Positions 12,261-24,100 of a DNA stretch of 64,000 bases are shown here, piece after piece. The notes beneath the pieces are model-generated. The model was not told the DNA's origin and did not search any database. It saw only the letters and a program-made list of their open reading frames with translations. Source of the stretch: Liolophura sinensis. Lineage: Eukaryota; Mollusca; Polyplacophora; Chitonida; Chitonidae. The position numbers and the translations under genes are program-made. The stretch covers positions 34,769,187 to 34,833,186 of the forward strand of contig NC_088301.1 of assembly GCF_032854445.1 (NCBI RefSeq), given 5' to 3'. Each line of letters starts with the position of its first letter. Position 1 is the stretch's first letter.

Positions 12261-12409
12261 CATCAAACATATCCCTGGTTGACTGTGCAGACTTTGTCGG
12301 TGTTCGACACAGATTCTACTCAAGTCAACTCAGTATATGATTTGTTTTGACAGCATTGCTGGCGCTGCTGTCATAAAATATTTGAGTCCCATTGGTCTAT
12401 ATCATAAAA

Positions 12410-13488
12410 TGTAAATTTTCATTATCATAAATATCTTTGGACAAAAAGATATATACATATGGTTTTTCTAGATATACAATTTTTAAAATATCGTGGTTTT
12501 CGAGTATTAACTGTTTTTTCGTGTCTGATTTTAAACATGTTCGAACATTTTTGTTTCGTTTTTGATGTTCTCACTACCATATCGAAAACTTGAACCGCTT
12601 CGTCTTTTCAACTTGTTCTCGCCACGATATGGCTTAATTATTGCCAATAAGGCAACCCTGCATGTGTAAATTATAGGCGCAAGACTTAGGATATTAGTGT
12701 AATGCCAGAGGAAATGGTATACATATGCGTATTCAGTCTATATTTAAATGTTTTATGTGTTACATGCATAGACATTTCTGCGATCTATTCAAAGGCATTT
12801 TAGTAGTGGAGGGAGGCTCTATCTTATAGGTTTACACCTCGTTGGTCTGTCCGTTATGAATTAGTTCCAGGTCTTTGTTTGGGTGGGGGGGGGGGGGTTG
12901 TTTTGGTTGTTTTTCTTATATCCTATAGTATTTTTTCGGGCTTATATTCAAAATGCTACGTTACTTAGAATGAAACTTGGTAGAACTACATGCATGCATA
13001 GCTTAACTAAAACAATAAGCTATACAAAACAAGTTTCAAACAAAGTTTCAATATTGGGCCGTTTCATCCGTTTTCAACAAAATTATGGCGGTAAGCTTTG
13101 TTCTGTTAATGATGGACTTCGGCATGCTTGTAACTCTTAAATCATACTTTTATAATTAAAGGGGACATGTATTGCTTTGCCTCTAACTGCTATAACACCA
13201 TTTGGTTGTTATAATAATAATTACCATCCACGTTGAAGAAAGTGGACTGCAAATAAACAAAATTATTTCACAGAAAATATGTACACAAAATCAGTTATAA
13301 AACCCAGAAAACATACACCATTCAGGTTCTCCGCGATGTATATATAGCTCTCTCCGCAGTGTAAAGGTTTTCTCTGTGGTTCAGATGCCTTTTTCTGCAC
13401 GATTGATCGATCGATTGATTGATAGCTTGATTATTGTTCAACTCCAAGGTCAGACTTTTGCACTGGTTATATATCACGGAAAGGTTTT
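12410..13488. other. Intergenic, nothing recognised
   Basis: AT-rich, with a G run at 12885-12897. No protein, SINE head or inverted repeat was recognised. Confidence 0.35.
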
Positions 13489-13688
13489 NNNNNNNNNNNN
13501 NNNNNNNNNNNNNNNNNNNNNNNNNNNNNNNNNNNNNNNNNNNNNNNNNNNNNNNNNNNNNNNNNNNNNNNNNNNNNNNNNNNNNNNNNNNNNNNNNNNN
13601 NNNNNNNNNNNNNNNNNNNNNNNNNNNNNNNNNNNNNNNNNNNNNNNNNNNNNNNNNNNNNNNNNNNNNNNNNNNNNNNNNNNNNNNN
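13489..13688. other. Assembly gap, 200 N
   Basis: A run of exactly 200 N, probably of arbitrary size. Open frames crossing it are meaningless. Confidence 0.99.
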
Positions 13689-13954
13689 GGTGAGGTGTGG
13701 CCCCTTATAAGAGTTTTATTAATTGGATTCATACTGCAAGTACTTTCAAGTCTTTAAACAATGTAAAATTCATACGCGCGTCATCTTCGGCACCAACCAG
13801 TTCCAGTCACTGTTTGAAAACGGGAAATAAAACAAGCGTAACTAGTAGTTTCGAAGAAGATTCCATCGGCTCGAACAAAGAGAAAGCCAACCAACTCTGA
13901 ATGCTTTGACAAATTCAGTAACACCGTGCAAAATCATAGCTGATCCTCCATATT

Positions 13955-14030
13955 GAAAGAATGAATGAATGAATGATTATGGCTTAACGCCACATCGGCA
14001 ATTTTGCAGCCATATCTTGACGACATATTG
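13955..14030 (-). repeat. Orphan SINE tail with (GAAT)n
   Basis: On the minus strand it reads 'gatatggctgcaaaattg', close to the tail shared by SINE families A and C ('catatgactgaaaaattg'), followed by 'ggcgttaagcc' and a (GAAT)n run at 13960-13975. No tRNA-like head was found next to it. Confidence 0.5.
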
Positions 14031-14776
14031 AAAGAAGTACATCCGATGGAGGGCTCCATTGACATTAGCATGGACAAATGAACACCATACACCACACTCT
14101 GAAAGTTTTTGGCAGATTAAATAATACAGTGAAATAAGTGCTCACCCCGACCCCATTAAATACAACAATAAAAGACTTATGTCCCTTTGCATTGTTTAAT
14201 ATTATTGTATTGTAAATGTGATGACAACCCAGCTTTTGGAGTAATTGCAGGCCAGTGACATCTAATAATTATTGCAATTAAGATCATTGCATTTTTACCT
14301 AACTCTGCTTAAGCCCTGTTATTAGGGGGCCTGTAATTTGCCATACTATTTAACCATTTACTATTGAATATCACTGTCTTCGCTGCTCTGGTTATACTCT
14401 CTATGTATTGTACGTCTATAATTACATTATTTACATCATACAGACATGAAAACCAGAGCAGCGACTACGCTTGTAACCAGGAGAACTAAAAGTCACATCT
14501 ATATAAACACGCATACACACCAGTTACACCTTTACATTTATACAGCTATAGTTACAAGACAACCCGCTAAGAAAAAATCAAGGCAATCGTATAGTAAATC
14601 AGGAAAGGGTCGTATATACGATCAGTCGCGTGGCGAATGTTTACTAATCTGGAAATATGGTTTGCGATGACCAGGCAGTCAGAGTCGTCGAATGTAACCA
14701 GCTGCAATCAGTTGTACAATGTACATAATCCTGACTAATCTTAATATAGGCCAATCATATTTTCATGTAAAACCCA
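14031..14776. other. No gene recognised
   Basis: Contains a 74-codon frame at 14446-14670, rich in Thr, Lys and Arg, with no recognisable domain or splice context. Confidence 0.35.
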
Positions 14777-14868
14777 GGACAAAACCCCCTGCGAACATAA
14801 GGCCCACGAAAAAAGTCACGCGCACAAGAGCCCACCGGACAAAAACCCCGGCGGACAAAAGCCCCATC
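14777..14868 (+). repeat. Short degenerate tandem repeat, core ggacaaaagcccc
   Basis: Variants of 'ggacaaaacccc', 'gaacataaggccca', 'cacaagagccca', 'ggacaaaaacccc' and 'ggacaaaagcccc' follow each other at 14-18 base steps. The block is locally GC-rich in AT-rich surroundings. Confidence 0.55.
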
Positions 14869-15439
14869 GTCTTAAATAACCAACAAAACATGTCCGACGG
14901 TCTAAAAAAACATGATGTTGAATATTTGTTGACTGGAATTACATATAGCGTAACTTCGTTTGCCTTATCAAAACTTGCCATCATAACATATCACTGTCGA
15001 GCACTCGGGTTCAACAGCTTTCTTCTGATAAACGCTGTACATAACGTTTTCAAAACAATATGGTAAAGCTGACTTTCTCGGATGTCAAACTAATACCATA
15101 CCGAATGCTTTTCATCAAGCAAATACAAGTTGATTCTCTGAGGCAACTACCACTACACTCAGTTTGATTGGTTGAAATGTTTCAGCATGGCAGCATTCGG
15201 TATATCATTGAGAGAAAACAGCTCTTTCCCATTTCTATTGCAAACATGTGTGAATGAAATCTGAAACATCACTTCAGGTAGCAGGATTAAAGTTTCCTCA
15301 AACAAGCTATCAGCGTTTGTCATTCACCATATACTCTTAATACTGATCAAGGGGCTTTTAAAATTTTTTGGTTTCCATAGGGGTAAATCATCCGTGAATG
15401 CCGGGTCAAATTTATACAACCAAACTCTTGAAGCTCTGA

Positions 15440-15770
15440 CTTTTTCAATAACAAAGAGAAAAATTATGGCTTAAATCCGAGCTATTGGGAGAAGGGTATA
15501 CATTCGACCACTCCATTAACATGGACAAAGAAACACCATGCAACAAACTCTATTATACATATTCAATAACAAGGAGAAATCATGGTTTACGAGTCCGACA
15601 TGGATGGTGAAGTACATTCGAGGACTCCGTTGATAAATGGAGGCATTGTCCAAATCATGGCTTGTCAGCCCGATTTGGACAAGTACCGTATGTTTGAAGA
15701 CTCCACTGATACGCATAACCAAATGTCTTTACTACCACACATACTCTGGATATGACAAATTCGATCTTTG
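15440..15770 (+). repeat. Three imperfect direct repeats of about 75-115 bp
   Basis: Each unit starts near 'aat(c/t)atgg(c/t)tt' (15463, 15580, 15655), continues to a 'tacattcga..actcc.ttga' block (15500, 15610, 15690) and ends with 'ctctattatacata / cttactaccacacatac'. A fourth, earlier relative is at 14035-14100. Short protein-like words recur (FDHSIN, FEDSVD, FEDSTD) but frames differ and stops intervene. Confidence 0.5.
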
Positions 15771-15959
15771 CGTCGAAACAGATATTCGTATACCAGCCGT
15801 CAACTGGTGTTGCTGTTTCAGGTCAATAATTATAAGGCCAATTCCTAAAACGACGTATAACACAAACTACCAAAGTACAAAGAAAGTATGTAAAGTAAGA
15901 AAACAGGATGGAATCGTGCAAAGAGAAGCAGCCAACAGTTTTCAATGATGTTGGAAAGA

Positions 15960-17200
15960 CACCAGGTATGTTTAAGGCTACTGAGTGAAATCAGTATTCA
16001 AATCATGTACCATACTAAAATATAGGTTGTCGATAACAAAATATGTATCTCAGTTGCACTTTGATTGCAAACATAGCAATAAACAAAATAACACTGCAAA
16101 ATATCATGCATGCTTATCGCTATTTCCATATAAATCATTCTTCCTCGTATATTCTGATGCATTGGTATACCAGTAACTTTGACGTTGCCCATTTTGTCAG
16201 GGCGGAAAACTGAAAGCCACGAAATAACGAAGGGTGTAATAAATTCGTGGAGCATTCGATTCAGGAAAACTGCAGTGCGTTAATACGGATGGTCTGTCGA
16301 TCTCGGGGTTAATCTGTCTGTCATTAGTAACATCTATATATGTGAAAGTGGGGGAAACCACGTATATCAGTATACATATATAGGTATTCTAATGGGCAAA
16401 AATTGAGAACGTCTTTTAGTTGACATATACCTGTTCTCGAATGAATAAGACTACATGTATATGCCGAAACTATCAGGGAGTAATCCTCACCAGGCCCGAT
16501 TTTTCTCATTCACTAAACGGTATATATTGACCATCAGGGGCCCGTTCTACGAAGCAGTCGCAGCTTGAACTCTGACAGACCTTACGACAAAAGGGATATG
16601 TTCAATTTCGACATTGTAAATTATCCTTACTTGGACAGCAATATATCGATGGGTCATTCATATGGCGTGTTCATATCTCGCCTTGTATCAGTTGTTGAAT
16701 CCTGCATGTGGTGTTTCAACGAACGCCGCAAACTATATTACTGCAAAAACAAGTGTGTTATTGTTAGTCAATCAACCCCCTTCAATAGATTCTCAAGTTT
16801 AATGACTCAATGAGTATAATTCTTGTGTGAGTAACTATGGACACACACAGTGTGCAGAATCTCTGGCACTCTGCTGCATGATTGTGTCTAATTTCGCTTA
16901 ACTCGGCTTGAGGCGATATATTCATCGCCACATTGGAGAAACAAACAGCTGCAACCAATGCGCAAAGGAGATACTTATTTTACTATTTTACTATCGAAAA
17001 CTAATACCAGCATGGTACGCGATTTGAATACTGATTTCGTTCATTGGCCAAAAACACAGTAATCTCGCGCCTCTCCAAAACCAATAATTGTTGATACCAT
17101 TAAAAATTGTTGACTGCTTCTCTGTGCAAGATTCCGTCCTAATTTCGTACTTTATTTACTTTCTTCGTTCTTTAATGGTTTGTATTAAACGTTTTTTTTT
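15960..17200. other. No gene recognised
   Basis: AT-rich. At 16536-16552 there is 'ggggcccgttctacgaag', which resembles the ends of the foldback elements at 18200 and 60011, but no partner end was found. Confidence 0.35.
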
Positions 17201-17202
17201 GC

Positions 17203-17219
17203 GGGGGGGGGGGGGGGGG
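17203..17219 (+). repeat. (G)17 homopolymer
   Basis: Seventeen consecutive G after a T9-GC run. The length may be unreliable in the assembly. Confidence 0.9.
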
Positions 17220-17790
17220 AACTGATCTTGTGGTTATTAACCTATGACTTCCATATTGGTTGACAGCTGGTACACGAATGTATGTTTCGAAGCATAGATT
17301 CGGAAGACTATAAACTTCAGGTATCGGGAAACGATCGGACCTAAAAACTAATGCACCATTATTGTGTTATATAACGGAACTCAGATCAGGAACAGCAAGG
17401 AGCTTATCTCAGTCTACATACGCCAATGGAAACCTATATAGGTATCAAAGGAAAATTAAGGGTCTCATGTAGAATCTCTCAACAAAAATGAATTCCGCAT
17501 TGTGCAACAGGAAGATCCTAAAATCATGCTATCTAGCCTAGGAATCTGTCAACTGTGAACGAATTAAGGACTGGGGCCGAGAAAACGACTCCATGCAGTT
17601 TTAACAGATAGCACATTGAGGAAAACATATGGGGCCTACTACATGCATGCAGTTGGTTCGTTGTATCATCAAGGCATGTAGAAGATTCATCACCCAGGGC
17701 ATTAGATTTTGAAATTGATGTCTGTCTGAATTTTCATGCCGCCTTTCATGACAATAAAATTGTGAAAAAGAGACTATGTACATATAAAGG

Positions 17791-17792
<2 letters not shown>

Positions 17793-17883
<91 letters not shown>
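17793..17883. repeat. (TA)45 dinucleotide microsatellite
   Basis: An uninterrupted 91-base TA run. It is self-complementary and can extrude as a cruciform. Confidence 0.97.
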
Positions 17884-17885
<2 letters not shown>

Positions 17886-18109
17886 GTTTGAGCACTTCTA
17901 AGACTATTCTAAAGTGAACTTCGTTGGCTAGGTTGTGACTAAAGCCAGTATACATTCTATACCCCATCATTGGGATAAATTCTTCTTCGATAACTTTCTG
18001 TTATAAATTATTCAACAACAGTATGTATGCATGCTCGGGCTGTAGGTTATATTTGAAAAAAATATTCAGTGATATGGCAACAAGGATTCATTAAGTGTTT
18101 TCATGCAGT

Positions 18110-18545
18110 GTATCGAATTAAGTACCATGTCGAAGACACCAGGTATGACAGCACACAGAGTCACATTATACTGACACCAGGCCAGTCTGGGCCCACTTGC
18201 ACGAAGCCCTCTTAACGTTAAGAGGCCGCTTTCATGAAGCTCACTTATCTATGTAAGCTACCATGACAACCTAAGGCCACTTTCACAAAGCGGCGTACGA
18301 CATTGTTTATCGTTCATTTGTCGTACGACATTTTGTACGTAACTGTTACCGTAACATTGTCCTAGATGTGCGACATCCTCCAACATCTTTGTGAAAGTAA
18401 CCCCAGCACTGTAGGCATTGCGTCGCCACGGTAGTTACGTGCTCTTAACGTTAAGAGGGCTTCGTGGAAAAGGTTCTGTTTCCTTGCACTATAACCTTTC
18501 TGTGCTGAGTGCCAAGCAATCGAGGCAGCAACAGGCACAATTTTA
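18110..18545 (-). mobile_element. SINE family C, split by a foldback element
   Basis: Left part 18110-18199 ('gaagacaccaggtatgac', 'gtcacattatactgacacc') and right part 18467-18545 ('ctgtttccttgc', 'gaggcagcaacaggcac') match, in the same order, the copy at 40385-40634. The intervening 18200-18466 is a separate insertion. The tRNA-like head is not recognisable past 18545. Confidence 0.65.
18200..18466. mobile_element. Foldback/MITE element with 25-bp perfect terminal inverted repeats
   Basis: 18200-18224 and 18442-18466 are perfect reverse complements (25 of 25; the end begins CACGAAGCCCTC). Each end also holds the palindrome CTCTTAACGTTAAGAG. Inside, a second inverted pair, 18275-18290 and 18387-18402, matches at 14 of 16 positions, and 18232-18249 equals part of the foldback at 60011-60144. 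There is no coding capacity, so any movement would need an outside transposase. Confidence 0.85.
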
Positions 18546-19017
18546 AATAGAATAATGCATGCGAGATATATAGGCTGATTTAGTGCCCCAAGCGCCTAAA
18601 TTTTCGCAGACACATCATGCCATGCATGTTACTATTACCATGAGAAACACTTCATTCCTCAAAGGGGTCTAAGCTATGCCGATATAAGTTACCAAAACTG
18701 CATTATTCGATATGTATATTAATATATGTCAATAAACTGTTACCTCCGTAAACAGACTGTCTGTCTGTTGGCCTGGTAACTATTTCACGGAAACGCATAC
18801 AAAGATCACCGAAGGAGGTGGGGGTTATGCTACGAGAGTAAAAGTCTCGAATTTATGAGCTATTTGATAGGCCCCATGCAGTACCATGGTTCCGAGGCCC
18901 CAGTTTGCTACCGACAATTTCTCAGCCATTCCAAATTAATTTGTGTGGAGGCATGGGCTTTAACGTATGGAGACCAGTAAAAAGGGCACGACGACTTTTT
19001 TTTATACAAAATTAAGA

Positions 19018-19041
19018 GTATATATATATATATATATATAT
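19018..19041. repeat. Short TA microsatellite
   Basis: About 12 TA units. Confidence 0.9.
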
Positions 19042-19049
19042 TGATCGCC

Positions 19050-21140
19050 GTGTAGACGACTTTTCAGGGATTCCAAGTAGGCACCTCCAAGATGTGCATG
19101 AATGGGTGGCGTCAAAAACGTACGGAGACGTAAAAGTGATTAAATATTTAAAAGAATAAAAGTCAGTCGGTTTAGAAGTCTACATTCTGAGAGTCGGTAT
19201 TTCGCGTTTAACATTACGGGCTACAATTCATCATATACATGTATACATATAGGGAGAAATTTTTTGCGTAGCCATACTTGTTGATATAAGCTGGCAAGTG
19301 ACGCAACGGTGACGATGGCTGGTATACCGGAATTGGTAACACACGGACACCCTATACTTGTTGATGAAAGTGCTGATATAAAAGATTTCGTATTTGATCC
19401 ATCCTGGAAGCGTGACTCATTCTTTCACTGTAGGCATAGGATACTGATTAAAATGGACCAGTGTGGATTGACTGATTCTGAATATCTTTCTTTGTCTTAT
19501 AGCTTGTGCATGTAGGCCTAATGATTTTAATTATTTCTTAACAAAGTAGCGTTTCGTGTTATTCTTAAAAGTACTTCGTCTTCGACCAGTTGTCGCCACG
19601 ACCGGCTGAAAACTGTTTTACGTGGCATTAAACCCAAGTAACTTGATTCTTTGCCCATTCCGAGATATTCATCACAGCTAGTCTGCCGTGACAGATGTGG
19701 GAAGGATTCACTGTATTCTGTCCCTTGTCTCTGCCACCAGAGGGCGCTAGTTGACATTAAATTTACCACACACTGTGAGGGTGTCGGCGAAGATGTTCGC
19801 CTTTGATGTGGATAATAGCAGGTAGATCTTTGTGAATTGGTGTGAGGACAAGTTAAAAGGACACTGTCACGAGTCGCTTGGCGGTAGGTTTAATTTTACA
19901 CGTTTAATTCACTTTAGTTGACAGGTTACTTATATCGATTAGTGGTATCAGAAATTAGCAATCTTCAAGTGTTGATAAACGTGTTGCCCAGTCGACAACT
20001 ACAACATGTGTTACAGTCTTGTTCATAGAGTAAGTTTTATGTATCGCTGCATTCTGTTTAAATGTAAAGTGTGAGCTCTGTAAGCATAGAGCCAGTGTTG
20101 ATATTTATTTTACGTTATGGTAGTCAATTATGCCAAACATTCATGTATATGGCTACAAGAGTCAAAGCTTAATACCTTTTCTGTCTGTCTGTCTGTCTTT
20201 TAATCATCTTCTCGAGCCGAGGTATGATACATCAACAGAGCAGCCATGGTCAAATTAACACGCAGTCGAAGACAGTGGCCTTTAAAGTTTTACACTGCAG
20301 CTGATTTCCAGGGTCAATGAAACTGCAATATTTCCAAAAAATACTTTTTATGAGACATTTTCAGTTTCTCACAAGTTTGGAATGGGGGTATGGTTTCCAG
20401 TACAGAGTTTCAATGAAATTGATATTAAATGTACTAAGCATGCTTCAGCGAGGTTAAAGTATAGATGGTTGAGTGAAAGTTAGCACCCAGTTCCTGTGTA
20501 CTGTGACACCTTGTGACAGAACAATTGAAAAAATGGCAGTCGTGTGAAATGTAAATGTGGCTTATTGTGTATAACTTTCACACAGTAAGGTAAAGTTTAT
20601 TGTGCAGTTGAAGAGTTTGTACTAGAGAATGGTTGCAATTTTTTTACTTTAGCAACTGAAATCTTTCCTCCCATGGCCAACTTATGCATTTTCGGAAAAA
20701 TTTTCAGTTTTTACACATTATTTAATTTTCTTAATATTTTTGTTTCGACCCAAACTTCGAAAATTATGCCATATATACATAAAGAACGCCACTTGGCAAA
20801 GTTCATGCAGACACATGCGTTTTTCATTCCACAAAACAGTTGTGGCGTCATAATATCACAGAAAGATTGAACATATGTGCGTCATCCTGTTGATATATTT
20901 GCAACAGTATTGATGTCATATGCATGATCTTTTGTTTTGACATTTCAGAAAGAGATCCACCTTATAGCTGAATATTTGTGAGTTTTTGCATATTGCAAAT
21001 AAGTGCTGAAAAGAGATGCATTCATCTTGCCAGACATATCTTCAAGCTTACAGCATGCCACGATACTTTATTAAGTAATATAGATAATTTACAATACAGA
21101 AATTCTCCAGTATGGTTTCTTTAAATGACTTCTTTTCTCC
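19050..21140. other. Region upstream of POMGNT1
   Basis: No coding gene recognised. A good donor (CATAGA|GTAAGT, exon end 20029) makes a noncoding first exon of POMGNT1 possible near 19.8-20.0 kb. A 68-codon frame at 19309-19515 has no recognisable domain. Confidence 0.3.
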
Positions 21141-21197
21141 TTCAGGTGTGATAGATTATGACTGGCCGATGTGGATGAATGTTTCCAGTCCGCCAGG

Positions 21198-24100
21198 ATG
21201 GACAACTGGATCCCAAACCCCAATGCTAAACCATTCGTCCCAAAGCGTCATCCTGCTCTCTTCAAGCGATCGGCAGCACACTTCAAGCATGTGGGGCATC
21301 GGCGCATGATCTCCAAAATCTTCCAGGTAATTTTCTGATTTGCTAACTTTGCCTTGTTTAAGGTTTAAATGTTTTCAAAGGGAGCAAATAATAATGTGTA
21401 GAAAGATGTCTTTTTTTTGCTTGTATCCTACTTTTGTTACATGAACACTTACCCTATTTTATCCACAAATCTTCCATGAAACCTATTGCTGTCATTCTTC
21501 TGAGTGTGTGATTTAGATTTTGAAACTAAATACGATGCACAGATTTCAGATATTTAGTTCCATCTTGTAAAAGCAATGAATGAAATGACTACAGATAAGA
21601 GTTAAAATATGTTTCTGTTCATAGGGAGGCCTGATTATTGTGTTGGTCATCACAGTAGTTATTAACATCATGTTCATACTGGACACTAGCAAGAAACTCA
21701 AAGCTGACCCTGTAGCAAATGGTAAGTCTTGATCATATTTTAATCAGTACATGTAATTCCTCCATACATATATGTTTTGCTTCTTCAAAATGCTGGTGAT
21801 TCCAGGTATCTCTCCGTCTATCTGTAAATGCGATTTTATCCATGTATCTTCACGAAAATTACCGAACATCTTGCCTATCATATGAACTTGGGCATGCTTA
21901 AGTTTAATCAGGTAATTATTTTCATAATTTTTCCCATTTAGGACTTTGTGTAATAGTACTGTCCAAGAATTCAGATTTTTTCCTTGAATCTCTTCCCAAA
22001 CTGCTGCGCTGATTTTGATGAAACTTACCATACATCTTGCCTTTAATTTAAACATGTGCATGACTGAATTTAATTACAATCAGGTAATTATTTCCATAAT
22101 TACCCAGGTACTTAATGAAATAACGGATTTTCATCCACACTGTATTCTTTTCTGAAAACTACTTTTCTCCATTCAAACTGGATGTACCAATGGTGCAATC
22201 GGTGCACGCCATGAACAGCCCATGAAACATTCTATATGAAGCCACACTAAGCAAGATGATATCCTGTAATTTGTTTAAGGCTTTCTAAGTTTTCTTTCTT
22301 TTATTTTTGAAATTGATGGGGGATGGAAGCAGGATATTTCAGACATCCAGAATATAGTTTTTAATATATTACTTTCTGTAGCTGCAAAATTTTACACCAC
22401 CACCATGTACAATAATTTGTAAGCTGTTAATTTATCAAAGATGTAAAAACAGTCCTTAACCACACAATATGTAAAAACATTTGGTATGTTAATATGTGGC
22501 CGAGTGGTTAGCATGCCAGTGCAGCACAATGAATCTGGTGCCTCTCACCAATGCGGTTGTTCTGATGTCCAGCTCATGTTGGCTTCCTCTTTGGTCGTAC
22601 GTGGGAAGATTTACCAACAACCTGCAGATGGTTTCCTCCGATATCCTTCCACCATATTACTGGTTGCTGTTGTATCTGAAATATTCTTGAGTATGGCATG
22701 AAAAACCTCAGGGGTCAAAATGTTTGATATTTTTAGGTCTTCAGAACGATGACCTCTACAAAAAATGAGGTCATCTAATATGATTTGAAGGTGTGAAATT
22801 TATTGAATTTTAATTTAAATCATTATAAAAATAACAAGGAAATGGATAATATACAGGAAGCCTTCACACATGAATATTTATATGATAGAAAATTATCTTT
22901 GAGATGACTTGGGCTAAATTTGAGGTTATCATTTTTATTTTGAGCTCTTAAAAATGAGTGAATGCCCAAACAGTTTGACCCCTGCACCAATCAAATAAGT
23001 AAATAAATATGTCTCTGTGTATTTGAACAAAATGACCTATTCTATTAAAGTTATAGTATTCATATATTTTATGCCTACAGTAAATCAGTATGAAGTATAC
23101 CTTATATGTCATACTGACAACATTTTTACAACATAAATTGCTGCCCACTGTTGAATTGTGATGAAATCAGCTATATTATCATTCATATGATAAAGTCCTT
23201 TTTACAGTGTTTTATAAAATGCAAACTTGGCAAGGGCATGTCTTTCTGTCTATATGGTACCTCCAGATAGTTTCTTTGATGTAACACTGTGATATCACAT
23301 GGATTTTTGCTTTGAACAAAAAACATGTAATTAGAGCTTTAGAGCTAAATGTCAAAGATTGAACATGTGTTTGTAAATTCATTGTTGCATGTACAGGCAG
23401 CTTGGAAGACAAATTTTCACAGTAGTTGTTTGATGCATTAAATGTGTCAGTCTTGTAAATTTTGTTAAAAACTGGATAGTATGTTTCCTCTAAGCCTGTC
23501 TTATGTGATATACGTGAAAATGTTGTAAATATGTCATTAAAAACCATATAAACAAATAAATCACAGACTAAACCAATCTGCTACAAACTTCATGTTTAAA
23601 CATGTACTTTAATAGATCATTAGTGAAATTCAGACCAAATTAGCACAAAGTTTGTTGACAGATCATAATATTCATGTAATTAATGGTAAGAGATTGATGA
23701 TGTTTGATAACAGTAGACCGCTGCATTTCCAGTTGATAGCCATTGGGCACAGGAAGGAATTCAAAAGTTATGTATTGGGGTGGGGTGGTGTGTGGAGAAG
23801 TACTATAACATCAGGTGAGTATCGAGACTGGGCAAAGCCCTGGAAACTTTCGGACTTCGTGGAGCGATACAGAAATGATGTTTTTAGATATTAATCCTCG
23901 GAGTGGTGATTAAAATATGTAGTTATAAGTGAATTCCGACAAGCTGTTCAACATTATACAGGGTAAACTTGGTATTCATTGTGCCAGAAAACATAGTTGC
24001 ATGAAACTGCTTAGAATTAGTTTTTGAATCGCTTTTTGGTGTGCAGGTGATGTAAACAGAAAAACCATCGAGTCATGCGTATAAAATGCATATTTTATTT

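Larger units (their letters stand above)
9040..12400 (+). mobile_element. Decayed non-LTR retrotransposon (Jockey/I superfamily, RNase H-bearing)
   Basis: Pieces appear in the order of an I-type LINE: ORF1 with CCHC zinc knuckles, then in ORF2 an AP-like endonuclease, a reverse transcriptase and an RNase H followed by a short Cys-rich end. Every part is broken by stops and frame changes. Two internal deletions are evident: the middle of the endonuclease is missing near 10205, and the reverse transcriptase jumps straight to RNase H near 11720, losing the region that should hold the catalytic YxDD box. The element is therefore dead. No poly-A tail or target-site duplication could be set with confidence, so the ends are approximate. 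Confidence 0.85.

Noticed and set aside
13322-13757. Open frames of 105-136 codons on both strands
   Set aside because: They run through the 200-N gap and are artefacts of translating N.
17746-17970. Frame encoding a long Tyr-Ile repeat
   Set aside because: It is a translation of the TA microsatellite.
19309-19515. 68-codon frame starting MTMAGIPELV
   Set aside because: It reads like ordinary protein but has no recognisable domain or splice partner; too weak to call.
23652-23894. 80-codon frame in POMGNT1 intron 2
   Set aside because: No domain recognised and no homologous position in POMGNT1; treated as chance.
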